Assembly: GCF_900094625.1 (NCBI RefSeq)
Contig: NZ_FMAJ01000021.1
Span: 1-61,785, forward strand
DNA length: 61,785 nucleotides
Direction: 5' to 3'
DNA from: Rhizobium aethiopicum
Lineage (GTDB): Bacteria > Pseudomonadota > Alphaproteobacteria > Rhizobiales > Rhizobiaceae
The position numbers were made by a program, and so were the translations under genes. Of this stretch, positions 8,976 through 16,223 are shown piece by piece (positions within the stretch are counted from its first letter, which is position 1; the number at the start of each line of letters is the position of its first letter). The notes under the pieces are model-generated. The model did no database searches. It had not been told where the DNA came from and saw only the letters and a list, made by a program, of their open reading frames with translations.

Positions 8976-9743
8976 ATGTTTGATTATCTAGGACCGTGGC
9001 GACAACTGGCTGGCAACCGTAAGAAGCGCGCTCGGCTGACATTTGCCGAGGGCGACTTCGCCGCGGTCTATGCAATGAGCGATGTTCACGGATGTTATAC
9101 CGAACTCGTCGAGGCGCATCGCCGTATCGTGGAGGATGCAGCGCGCATTCCAGGGCCGAAACTCATCGTCATGCTCGGCGATTATGTCGATCGTGGACCG
9201 GATTCGAGTGCGGTTCTGGAGTTCCTGAGCAAGAATCCGCCGCCCGGATTTCAGCGGTTGGTCCTTTGCGGCAATCACGATGCGGAACTCGCGAAGCTCT
9301 ATCGCAAACCGGCGGGTCTTCTCGAATGGCTGGGTTTTGCCGGGACGGAGACGCTGCACTCATATGGTATCGATATCGAGCATCTCCTGCAGTCGGCGGG
9401 AAACGAAACGATCACTCGCGTGATACGCAACATGATACCCGAGCGGCATATCCAGTTCCTGGAATCGCTGCCGATCATGCTGCGGATGGGTAGGGTGGTG
9501 TTTGTGCATGCAGGCGTCAGACCCGGAATCGATCTCAAAAAACAGAAAGACAGCGACCTCATGTGGATCCGCCAGCCCTTCCTCGACGAAGGACCCCAGC
9601 TTCCTGTCCTCGTGATCCACGGACATACGCCCGGTCGAGCCCCGACATTCGGTCCGCAGCGCATCGGCATCGACACCGCGGTTTCGGCGACGGGCCGGCT
9701 GACCGTGCTGACGATCAAGGGGACGCGGGTGGGGCTTCTTTAG
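8976..9743 (+). CDS. PP1-like metallophosphoesterase (Ser/Thr protein phosphatase family)
   Basis: 255 residues with all five metallophosphoesterase blocks: SDVHGCYTE, LGDYVDRGPDSS, LCGNHDAE, VHAGVRP and IHGHTPG. These bind the two-metal centre. The closest type is the bacterial PrpA/PP1-like group, which dephosphorylates proteins or small phosphoesters. Genes of this type are often found near rhizobial polysaccharide genes. Regulation of tyrosine- or serine-phosphorylated polysaccharide machinery (for example the Wzc-like kinase at 16224) is possible but only inference. It starts about 115 bp after the TolC-type remnant. Confidence 0.85.
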   Translation: MFDYLGPWRQLAGNRKKRARLTFAEGDFAAVYAMSDVHGCYTELVEAHRRIVEDAARIPGPKLIVMLGDYVDRGPDSSAVLEFLSKNPPPGFQRLVLCGNHDAELAKLYRKPAGLLEWLGFAGTETLHSYGIDIEHLLQSAGNETITRVIRNMIPERHIQFLESLPIMLRMGRVVFVHAGVRPGIDLKKQKDSDLMWIRQPFLDEGPQLPVLVIHGHTPGRAPTFGPQRIGIDTAVSATGRLTVLTIKGTRVGLL

Positions 9744-9792
9744 AGGTTCCTTTTAGGCGTCCGACGTACGGCGCTCTAACGCTATCAATCCA

Positions 9793-9839
9793 CGCATCGT
9801 GCTTTCCGAAAAGCGATCCCGAAACACGAGCCGACGCGC
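9793..9839. repeat. Possible degenerate rhizobial intergenic palindromic element
   Basis: The segment GCATCGTGCTTTCCGAAAAG...GAAACACGAGCCGACGC resembles the short imperfect palindromes (RIME-type) scattered between rhizobial genes. The arms here are degenerate, so the call rests on resemblance from memory. Confidence 0.3.
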
Positions 9840-9890
9840 TGGGCAAAGAGAGCGTTCATCGAAAAAGTGCTTCGATTTCGGCGGCACGCT

Positions 9891-9925
9891 CCAAAACAAA
9901 CGCCGCGGGATTCATGCCCGCGGCG
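9891..9925 (-). terminator. Rho-independent terminator of the UDP-glucose dehydrogenase gene
   Basis: On the minus strand, a 9-bp GC stem (CGCCGCGGG / CCCGCGGCG, 7-nt loop, 9901-9925) is followed directly by TTTGTTTTGG. It lies 31 bp after the stop codon of the gene at 9956-11275. Confidence 0.85.
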
Positions 9926-9955
9926 TCAGAACGTTCACATATTTGCCAGGCGCTA

Positions 9956-11275
9956 TCAGGCGTCCTGGTAAAGATTGGTACCGATACCGGTATAGATAAA
10001 GCCGTGTTTGCGGATTTCGTCGCTGCGGTAGATGTTGCGCAGATCGACCAAAACCGGAGCGCGCATCGACTGCTTCAGGCGATTGAAATCGAGCGCGCGG
10101 AACTGATTCCATTCGGTGACGATGACGAGGGCATCGGCGCCAGCGGCGGCTTCGTAAGGGCCGTTCGCGTATTCGATGTTCTCGATCACCTTGCGGGCAT
10201 TTTCCATGCCTTCCGGATCGTAGCCGACCACCTGAGCGCCGTTGTCCTGCAGCGTCTGGATGATGGCGATGGCCGGGCTGTCGCGCATGTCGTCAGTGTT
10301 CGGCTTGAAGGTCAGTCCGAGGATGGCGATCTTCTTGCCGCGAATGTCTCCGCCGACCGCCGAAATGACCTTCCGTCCCATTGCGCGCTTGCGGTTGTCG
10401 TTGATTGAGATCGTCGTCTCGATCAGACGGATCGGGGCGTCGTGATCCTGCGCGGTCTTGGCAAGGGCAAGCGTGTCCTTCGGGAAGCACGAGCCGCCGT
10501 AACCCGGACCTGCATGCAGGAACTTCGAGCCAATACGACCGTCGAGGCCGATACCGCGCGAGACGTCCTGGACGTTTGCGTCGACCCGCTCGCAGAGATC
10601 GGCGATCTCGTTGATGAAGGTGATCTTCATCGCAAGAAAGGCGTTAGCGGCATATTTGATCAGTTCGGAGGTGCGGCGGGTGGTGAAAACCAGCGGAGCC
10701 TGATTGAGGTAAAGGGGACGATAGACTTCGGTCATGGCCTCGCGTGCCCGGTCGTCGTTCAGGCCGACGACGATACGGTCGGGACGCTTGAAATCTTCGA
10801 TCGCAGCACCTTCGCGCAGGAACTCGGGGTTGGAAACGACGGCGATATCCGCTGCAGGATTGGTTTCCCGCATGATACGCTCGACCTCATCGCCGGTGCC
10901 GACCGGCACCGTCGATTTGGTGACGATGACCGTGAAGCCTTCCACATAGGTGGCAATCTCGCGCGCAGCCGCGTAGACGTAGGAGAGGTCGGCATGGCCG
11001 TCGCCGCGCCGGGACGGCGTGCCGACCGCGATGAACACGACGTCGGCGCCACGAACGCTTTCGCCGACATCCGTCGAAAACGACAGACGGCCGGTGCTGG
11101 TGTTTTCGGCGACCAGCTGATCGAGACCTGGCTCGTAGATCGGAATGCGGCCTTCGCGAAGGGCCTCGATCTTGCTCAGATCCTTATCGACGCAGATGAC
11201 GTCGTGGCCGAAATCCGCAAAGCAAACGCCTGAAACGAGGCCTACATAGCCTGATCCAATCATCGTGATGCGCAT
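9956..11275 (-). CDS. ugd: UDP-glucose 6-dehydrogenase
   Basis: 439 residues, the normal length. The N-terminal NAD-binding motif is MIGSGYVGLVSGVCFADFGH. The central catalytic motif GYGGSCFPKDTLAL contains the nucleophilic Cys, and a C-terminal UDP-binding domain contains GLTFKPNTDDMRDSPA. It oxidises UDP-glucose to UDP-glucuronate, the acidic precursor for exopolysaccharide, capsule and LPS core. In rhizobia it is often annotated rkpK. It is monocistronic, with its own terminator at 9891-9925 and a long 5' region containing two stem-loops. It supplies the epimerase at 1-696 and, by inference, the PssD/PssE-type glucuronosyltransferase at 26971-27902. Confidence 0.95.
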   Translation of the reverse strand: MRITMIGSGYVGLVSGVCFADFGHDVICVDKDLSKIEALREGRIPIYEPGLDQLVAENTSTGRLSFSTDVGESVRGADVVFIAVGTPSRRGDGHADLSYVYAAAREIATYVEGFTVIVTKSTVPVGTGDEVERIMRETNPAADIAVVSNPEFLREGAAIEDFKRPDRIVVGLNDDRAREAMTEVYRPLYLNQAPLVFTTRRTSELIKYAANAFLAMKITFINEIADLCERVDANVQDVSRGIGLDGRIGSKFLHAGPGYGGSCFPKDTLALAKTAQDHDAPIRLIETTISINDNRKRAMGRKVISAVGGDIRGKKIAILGLTFKPNTDDMRDSPAIAIIQTLQDNGAQVVGYDPEGMENARKVIENIEYANGPYEAAAGADALVIVTEWNQFRALDFNRLKQSMRAPVLVDLRNIYRSDEIRKHGFIYTGIGTNLYQDA

Positions 11276-11298
11276 ATTTCCCTCAAATCATTAGAGTA

Positions 11299-11329
11299 GA
11301 ACGTCATGCTGCGTCGCAGCATGGCGTTC
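11299..11329. other. Near-perfect palindrome upstream of ugd
   Basis: GAACGTCATGCTGCG and GCAGCATGGCGTTC are near-perfect inverted repeats around a short centre (one mismatch), 24 bp upstream of the ugd start. It may be a regulator-binding site or a leader hairpin for ugd, or a second stem-loop for the cysteine protease gene. There is no T-run, so a simple terminator is unlikely. Confidence 0.5.
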
Positions 11330-11466
11330 GTCATACTGAATCTGGGCCAAAAGACAATATCGAAGATCGCTTGATACCCACATCGGAAGTCGTAATCGAG
11401 GTGCCTCTGCTCGTTGCCGGCTACCCCCTCGACAGCAAAAACATAGGTTTGTGTGCGCGATATGAC

Positions 11467-11499
11467 AAGTCGAGCCGTTCGTCAGAGCCGGCTCGACTT
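11467..11499 (-). terminator. Stem-loop after the LapG-family protease gene
   Basis: Perfect 11-bp arms (AAGTCGAGCCG / CGGCTCGACTT) with an 11-nt loop, 45 bp downstream of the protease stop codon on the minus strand. No long T-run follows. Confidence 0.55.
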
Positions 11500-11543
11500 C
11501 AATTCCGGAGTGGGACGTATTGCTCTTTGGGCTGCCTGGGTTG

Positions 11544-12143
11544 CTACAGACGGTACCAGACGTAGGGATCCGTTCCCGATTGGATCTTGTCCCAGCGCAG
11601 ATCTGTATCGCGCCAGTTCTTGATGCTGCTTTGCCGGTTGTCGAGCACCAGGTCGCCCTTGTCGGTTCTGACCACGAGGACCGCATGTCCTTCACCGGAG
11701 GGTGTATACGCCGTTGCGATTCGCAAAGCGCGCGACGACCAGCCCATCGCGATCAGCCGGCTGCGCTTGGTCAATGCGAAATCCTCGCAGTCGCCGCTGC
11801 GCACATTCACCTTCCAGACGTCGCCGTTCAGTTCGTTGCGGGGATCGCTCCGGCCGACAATCGTTCGGTTGACGGCGCTGTTCACATTCTTCAGCTGCAG
11901 CATTTCCTCGTCCGTCAGCGCGACGACGGCCGAACCGTTATTGTCGCGGCACTCGGCCGGATTCTGTGCGCAGAACAACACCTGGGCGAAGGGCGGAATG
12001 ATCTTGCTTTTTTCAGAGATATAACTGACCGCCGAATTGCTGTTCAGTTCGCGGGCAAGACCTGAGGGGCTGGCGGCGAATGCCGAACAGGCATTGCCTG
12101 CCGCAACAGCCAGTGCCAGAAGTGTAACAAAGGTTTTCTTCAT
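11544..12143 (-). CDS. Secreted transglutaminase-like cysteine protease (BTLCP, LapG superfamily)
   Basis: 199 residues with a Sec signal peptide (MKKTFVTLLALAVAAGNA, cleavage near AFAA at about 24). The papain-like triad of the bacterial transglutaminase-like cysteine proteinases is visible: Cys119 in SGDCEDFA, His153 in GEGHAVL and Asp168 in LVLDN. The family includes LapG, the periplasmic protease that cleaves large type I-secreted adhesins when c-di-GMP falls. This protein is nearer in size to the rhizobial stand-alone members, whose substrate is unknown. It lies 300 bp divergent from the polysaccharide assembly genes and about 7 kb from a type I secretion system with cadherin-like cargo, so a surface-protein substrate is plausible. 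Confidence 0.85.
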   Translation of the reverse strand: MKKTFVTLLALAVAAGNACSAFAASPSGLARELNSNSAVSYISEKSKIIPPFAQVLFCAQNPAECRDNNGSAVVALTDEEMLQLKNVNSAVNRTIVGRSDPRNELNGDVWKVNVRSGDCEDFALTKRSRLIAMGWSSRALRIATAYTPSGEGHAVLVVRTDKGDLVLDNRQSSIKNWRDTDLRWDKIQSGTDPYVWYRL

Positions 12144-12446
12144 CTCTTAAATCCCCGTCAGGGCAACCGATCAAGATCAGGCTTGCCTTTTGGCACAGTC
12201 AATGGCATGGCGATTTTAACGATCCGCCAAGTATAGGGCACAGAACGTCTATCCCGTTTCTGCCTTTGAAGGAGCATAATCGGGGCTTGTCTCGATCGGC
12301 TTAAGCCATTCGAGACAATTTTAAACGATGTGGAATTCTGTTGCACTTTAACACGCAAGGGCTTGGTATGCAACTTATGTTAGTACGAGTATATTAACCG
12401 TGGTGGTTGTAATTCTCGCGGTGCTGCTGCTGGTAAGTGAAGTCAA
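12144..12446. promoter_or_regulatory. Divergent regulatory region between protease gene and wzy-like gene
   Basis: 303 bp with no gene. The part near 12320-12400 is AT-rich (TTTTAAACG, GTATATTAACC) and probably carries the promoter of the assembly operon that starts at 12447. No specific operator was identified. Confidence 0.45.
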
Positions 12447-13856
12447 ATGTTATCCAACCTCATCAACAGGCAGGTCTTGCGGGAGGTTGTTCTCCTTGCC
12501 TTCATCGGCCTGGTGATATTGACGCTCGTTCCCTTCGGAAGCGTCACGCCATTTCCATTCGCCTTCGCCGCGATCGGAATGTTTACTCTCGCCGTCCTTT
12601 CGGGATTGCTGTTCGCGCAGCCGAGACAAAGCAGGAGGGTGTTCAACATCGCCTTGTCTTTACTCGTCGTGCTGACGAGCTGGATGTTTATCCAGACGAT
12701 CGAACTGCCGGCTCATTGGCTGGCAAACCCTGCCTGGGGCGCTGCGCGGGATCTGGCTGGCGTCCGATATGCGGCGATTTCCGTCGAACCGGCCGATACG
12801 CTTGCCTCGATACTGTGGGTGGCTCTGCCTTTCGTGACGTTTCTGACCGGCCTGATCTTGTGCGATACCGACCAACGAGCGCGGAAAGTGCTGGCCAGCC
12901 TGGGGCTAACCGCGGGCATCATCGCCGTTTTCGGTCTGCTGCAATTTTCGATGTTTCCCAATATCCTGATCGTCATCGAAAAACACGCCTACCTCGACAG
13001 CCTCACGGCCGTCTTCGTCAACCGCAATACCGCCGCGACCTTCCTCGGGATGGGAACGTTGCTCATGCTGACGCTGGTTAGGGACATTGCCCGTTCCTAT
13101 TCGACCCACCCGCCTGGCGAACCTGGCCGAAACCTTCTGCTGTTGAGAACGTGGATCTACATTCTGCTTCTGTGCTCATGTTTCACCGCGTTGATGTTGA
13201 GCCGATCACGCGCCGGAATATTTGCGACCTTTGTTGCCGCGCTCATCTATTTTCCCTGGCTTGTCATCAATTGGAACAGCTCGAGGCGATATTTAACACC
13301 GGCGCCGAGGTGGCGCTCGGTATTGAAGTTTCTCTCGGCGGTCATTTTCGTCGTCCTGTTGCTGAGCATGTTTGCAGGGCAGGCGATTTTGCGCGCGCAG
13401 GAACGCCGGCTCCAGGACGATGATCGTTTCTGTATTCTGCCGGGCATATGGCGTGCCATTTCGGATCATTGGTTAACCGGGACGGGCCTTGGAACCTTCC
13501 GCACGGTGTTTTCTCCCTACCGCGATCCGGCCTGCGGCATCTTCGGAATTTTTGACCGTGCACATAATTTCTACCTCGAAGGATTTCTGGGCCTGGGAGT
13601 TATGTTTCCGGTTGCGGCATTTCTTACTTTCGCAGTGCTTGCGAAGGTTTTCCGGCGCGGGCTCTCCGACAGGCGGCGCCTGCGACACTATGTGCTCCTC
13701 GGCATAGCCGGGACGGTTCTGGTCGCCCTGCATGCCGCGGTCGACTTCTCGCTGCAAATCCCTGGTTTCGCGGTATTTTTCTCCGCATTCTTGAGCGCCG
13801 TCGTTGCGATCAGCCTCGGCCGCAGCCACGGCGCAACGGATCGCCAATATGGGTGA
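12447..13856 (+). CDS. O-antigen ligase/polymerase-like membrane protein (Wzy family)
   Basis: 469 residues with about 11-12 hydrophobic segments. A large extracytoplasmic loop at about 300-360 contains DHWLTGTGLGTFRTVF and RAHNFYLEGFLGLG, the H-N-x-x-L-E pattern typical of the Wzy_C/O-antigen ligase domain. It is expected to polymerise or ligate lipid-linked glycan repeats in the periplasm. The genes for Wza- and Wzc-like proteins follow on the same strand, so a polymerase role for the same polymer is the simplest reading. A second Wzy-family gene lies at 29099-30496. The ATG at 12447 has only a weak upstream GAAG. Confidence 0.85.
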   Translation: MLSNLINRQVLREVVLLAFIGLVILTLVPFGSVTPFPFAFAAIGMFTLAVLSGLLFAQPRQSRRVFNIALSLLVVLTSWMFIQTIELPAHWLANPAWGAARDLAGVRYAAISVEPADTLASILWVALPFVTFLTGLILCDTDQRARKVLASLGLTAGIIAVFGLLQFSMFPNILIVIEKHAYLDSLTAVFVNRNTAATFLGMGTLLMLTLVRDIARSYSTHPPGEPGRNLLLLRTWIYILLLCSCFTALMLSRSRAGIFATFVAALIYFPWLVINWNSSRRYLTPAPRWRSVLKFLSAVIFVVLLLSMFAGQAILRAQERRLQDDDRFCILPGIWRAISDHWLTGTGLGTFRTVFSPYRDPACGIFGIFDRAHNFYLEGFLGLGVMFPVAAFLTFAVLAKVFRRGLSDRRRLRHYVLLGIAGTVLVALHAAVDFSLQIPGFAVFFSAFLSAVVAISLGRSHGATDRQYG

Positions 13857-14158
13857 CCGGACCGCACATAAAGGTTTAAATGAATGGAATTTATGAAGGT
13901 TTTTCGAAAATGCCGATTGATTGAGGGCTGCGGGTTGACTCTTAAACGCAAGAAATTTTATAGCGGACCCAGCCTTTAGATTATTGCCGGCGTCAGAGAG
14001 CCGGGCTGAGGCCGTTCGTTTGCTGAGAGGCTCGGCGTTGCCGGGCTGCCACAGTTAGAGAATCATAAACGGCATTCGGTAATTATTGATCAGGGATTGT
14101 CTTGTAATTTGTCCGATTGCGGAGCAGTAGCTTCAAGGGCGTCAACACGGGTTATTCT
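13857..14158. other. Intergenic region before the wza-like gene
   Basis: About 300 bp with no gene. It includes AT-rich segments at 13870-13970 and 14060-14110 that may hold a second promoter for the wza/wzc genes. No terminator hairpin with T-run was seen after the wzy-like gene. Confidence 0.35.
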
Positions 14159-15370
14159 ATGGGTTGTTTTCCTGTCGGTAGTACACGCGTCGCCATTGTT
14201 GTAGCGCTAACGAGTATATTGGCAAGCTGCACGTCCTTGCCAAGATCCGGTCCCGATCACAAAGATGTTGATCGAGGGGCGGCGGTGAAGGTAACAACGA
14301 AGGAGCGTCGCGTCGGTATCGACTACGCCCTGATCGATCTCAGCAAGAACGTCCTGCCGCACTTTACCGCTGCACAGCCTAGCTCCTTCAAGGGCTTTGG
14401 CGGTGGTCGTGGCGGGGTGCCCGAGATTCCGCTTGGTTATGGCGACGTCGTCCAGGTCGCGATCTTCGAAGCTCAATCCGGCGGTCTCTTCATTCCCTCC
14501 GACGCCGGCAGCCGTCCTGGCAATTATATCTCCCTGCCGGAGCAGACCATCGATAGAAACGGAACGATCACGATCCCCTATGCGGGTCGCGTGCCGGCTG
14601 CCGGTCGCCTGAAGGAGACCGTCGAGCAGGACGTCGAGGATCGTCTGGCGAGCCGCGCAATCGAGCCGCAGGTGGTTATCACCACGACGACCAGCCGCTC
14701 CAGTCAGGTGGCCGTGCTCGGCGACGTCAACAATCCTCAGCGCATTCAAGTCAGCCCCGCCGGTGAGCGCGTTCTTGATGTCATCTCCGCCGCGGGTGGT
14801 TTGACGACCAACAATATCGAAACGAATGTGACGCTGCAGCGCCGCGGCAGGACGGCAACCGTCGCCTACAATACGCTGTTGAAAAACCCGGCGGAGAATA
14901 TCTATGTCGCGCCGGACGATACGATCTCGGTCGATCATGAGCGCCGCACTTATCTCGCGCTCGGCGCCGCCGGCGTTAGCGGCCGGTTCGATTTCGAAGA
15001 GTCGGACCTGACCCTCGGCGAGGCGATCGCCAAGGCGGGCGGCCTGCGTGACGACCGTGCGGATCCGGCCCAGGTCCTGCTCTATCGTCTTGTCCCGAAG
15101 AAGACGGTTGCAGCGATGCATGTGGATACGACGAGGTTTGCGGGCGATACGGTTCCGGTGATTATCCGCGCCAATCTCCGTGATCCCGCAACCCTGTTCG
15201 CCGCTCAGCAGTTCAAGATGGAAGACAAGGATATTATCTATATTTCCAATTCGGACTCTATCGAATTGGTCAAGTTCCTTGACATCGTAAACTCGGTATC
15301 GTCCACTGTTGCCGGCGTGACGGACGACGCACGCGATACCCGCAGTGCGGTGCGAGAGCTCGGGCGATAA
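14159..15370 (+). CDS. Polysaccharide export lipoprotein (Wza/OMA family)
   Basis: 403 residues from the ATG at 14159. The frame is open to a TTG at 14117, but the signal peptide is better placed from 14159: hydrophobic stretch then lipobox LASC with lipid-attachment Cys24. The Poly_export motif region GYGDVVQVAIFEAQSGGLF begins at about residue 100. IPYAGRVPAAGR follows, and two to three SLBB-type repeats come after (VAVLGDVNNPQRI, LALGAAGVSGRFDF). Wza-type proteins form the octameric outer-membrane channel for capsule or exopolysaccharide. It is longer than minimal OMA proteins, as in rhizobial ExoF/PssN-like members. It sits with the Wzy-like gene upstream and the Wzc-like gene downstream in one strand-consistent block. 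Confidence 0.9.
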   Translation: MGCFPVGSTRVAIVVALTSILASCTSLPRSGPDHKDVDRGAAVKVTTKERRVGIDYALIDLSKNVLPHFTAAQPSSFKGFGGGRGGVPEIPLGYGDVVQVAIFEAQSGGLFIPSDAGSRPGNYISLPEQTIDRNGTITIPYAGRVPAAGRLKETVEQDVEDRLASRAIEPQVVITTTTSRSSQVAVLGDVNNPQRIQVSPAGERVLDVISAAGGLTTNNIETNVTLQRRGRTATVAYNTLLKNPAENIYVAPDDTISVDHERRTYLALGAAGVSGRFDFEESDLTLGEAIAKAGGLRDDRADPAQVLLYRLVPKKTVAAMHVDTTRFAGDTVPVIIRANLRDPATLFAAQQFKMEDKDIIYISNSDSIELVKFLDIVNSVSSTVAGVTDDARDTRSAVRELGR

Positions 15371-15452
15371 TTGGGGAATAGCCGGCGCCGATTGCGAATG
15401 ATCGGCACCGGCGGCCTGTTTTCGATAGTGGATTTGATGAAGGAAGCCACTT

Positions 15453-16172
15453 ATGGCAAGGTTTAGTGTTGATCGTAAACTTGCATATGGCGGAATTGCC
15501 GCGGCAATGTTTGTCGGCATGACTTCGAGCGCCTTTGCGGCTGCTTGCCTGGGGCCTGCAAATCTCACACCCGTCGACGTCAGCGGATTCACTGCCAATC
15601 CCGCCGTACTGCTCGACATGTCCGATCCGCTCGTTTTGTCATCACGTGTTCGAGCGTTGGTGGGGAGCAGCAACGACGCCCTGCTGCCGGCGATCGAGCA
15701 GGCCAAGAAGGCCAGCGCTACGCAGATGGCGGCGATCGGATCCGGTCTTGGGCGAGCCGCAAACAGTTGCCAGGTCTCGGACCCCCAGTTCAAACTGGCG
15801 ATCGAAAAAGCTGTTGCCGAGGCGGCCAGTGCCGATCCCAATCTTGTGCCGCTGCTGACAGCCTTTGCAAAAGTTCTCGCTGAAGGCGCGACCGCGGCGC
15901 TTGGTGCGAGCACAGCTGGGCCTGCCGCAGCATCCGGTATCGGCAACACTGGCTCAATCGGGCAGACAGGGCCGGGGGCGGATGACGGTACGCAGTTTGA
16001 TGGCAGCGCCACGACTGCCGGCACGCTGAGAGTTTCGGATGCTGGCGACGAGGACAGCTCGTCCACGAGTTCGACGACCTCGACGACGATTGCCATCAGC
16101 ACGGGAGGAGCGGGGCAGTCGTCCTCTGAAACGACGGAGTCGACGAGTCAGAGCGTCCCCGTCACACAATAG
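15453..16172 (+). CDS. Secreted protein with Ser/Thr-rich tail, between wza and wzc
   Basis: 239 residues with a Sec signal peptide (cleavage near AFAAACL, about residue 30). Residues 31-145 form an alpha-helical domain with two Cys, in AACLGPA and ANSCQVS. The last ~95 residues are low-complexity and rich in Gly, Ser, Thr and Asp, without a membrane anchor. The GGAAG before the ATG is good. I do not recognise a family. Placement between the outer-membrane exporter and the co-polymerase kinase suggests a periplasmic or surface partner of the export machine, or a protein carried out with the polymer. The tail could be glycosylated or could bind polysaccharide; that is speculation. Confidence 0.75.
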   Translation: MARFSVDRKLAYGGIAAAMFVGMTSSAFAAACLGPANLTPVDVSGFTANPAVLLDMSDPLVLSSRVRALVGSSNDALLPAIEQAKKASATQMAAIGSGLGRAANSCQVSDPQFKLAIEKAVAEAASADPNLVPLLTAFAKVLAEGATAALGASTAGPAAASGIGNTGSIGQTGPGADDGTQFDGSATTAGTLRVSDAGDEDSSSTSSTTSTTIAISTGGAGQSSSETTESTSQSVPVTQ

Positions 16173-16223
16173 CTGGAATTGCCTGTAGATCTTAGCGCTT
16201 GACGCCTTTGTTGGAGATCGAAA

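Noticed and set aside
14207..16102. 631-codon open frame on the minus strand
   Set aside because: It is antisense to the clearly coding wza-like and secreted-protein genes; its translation has no family features.
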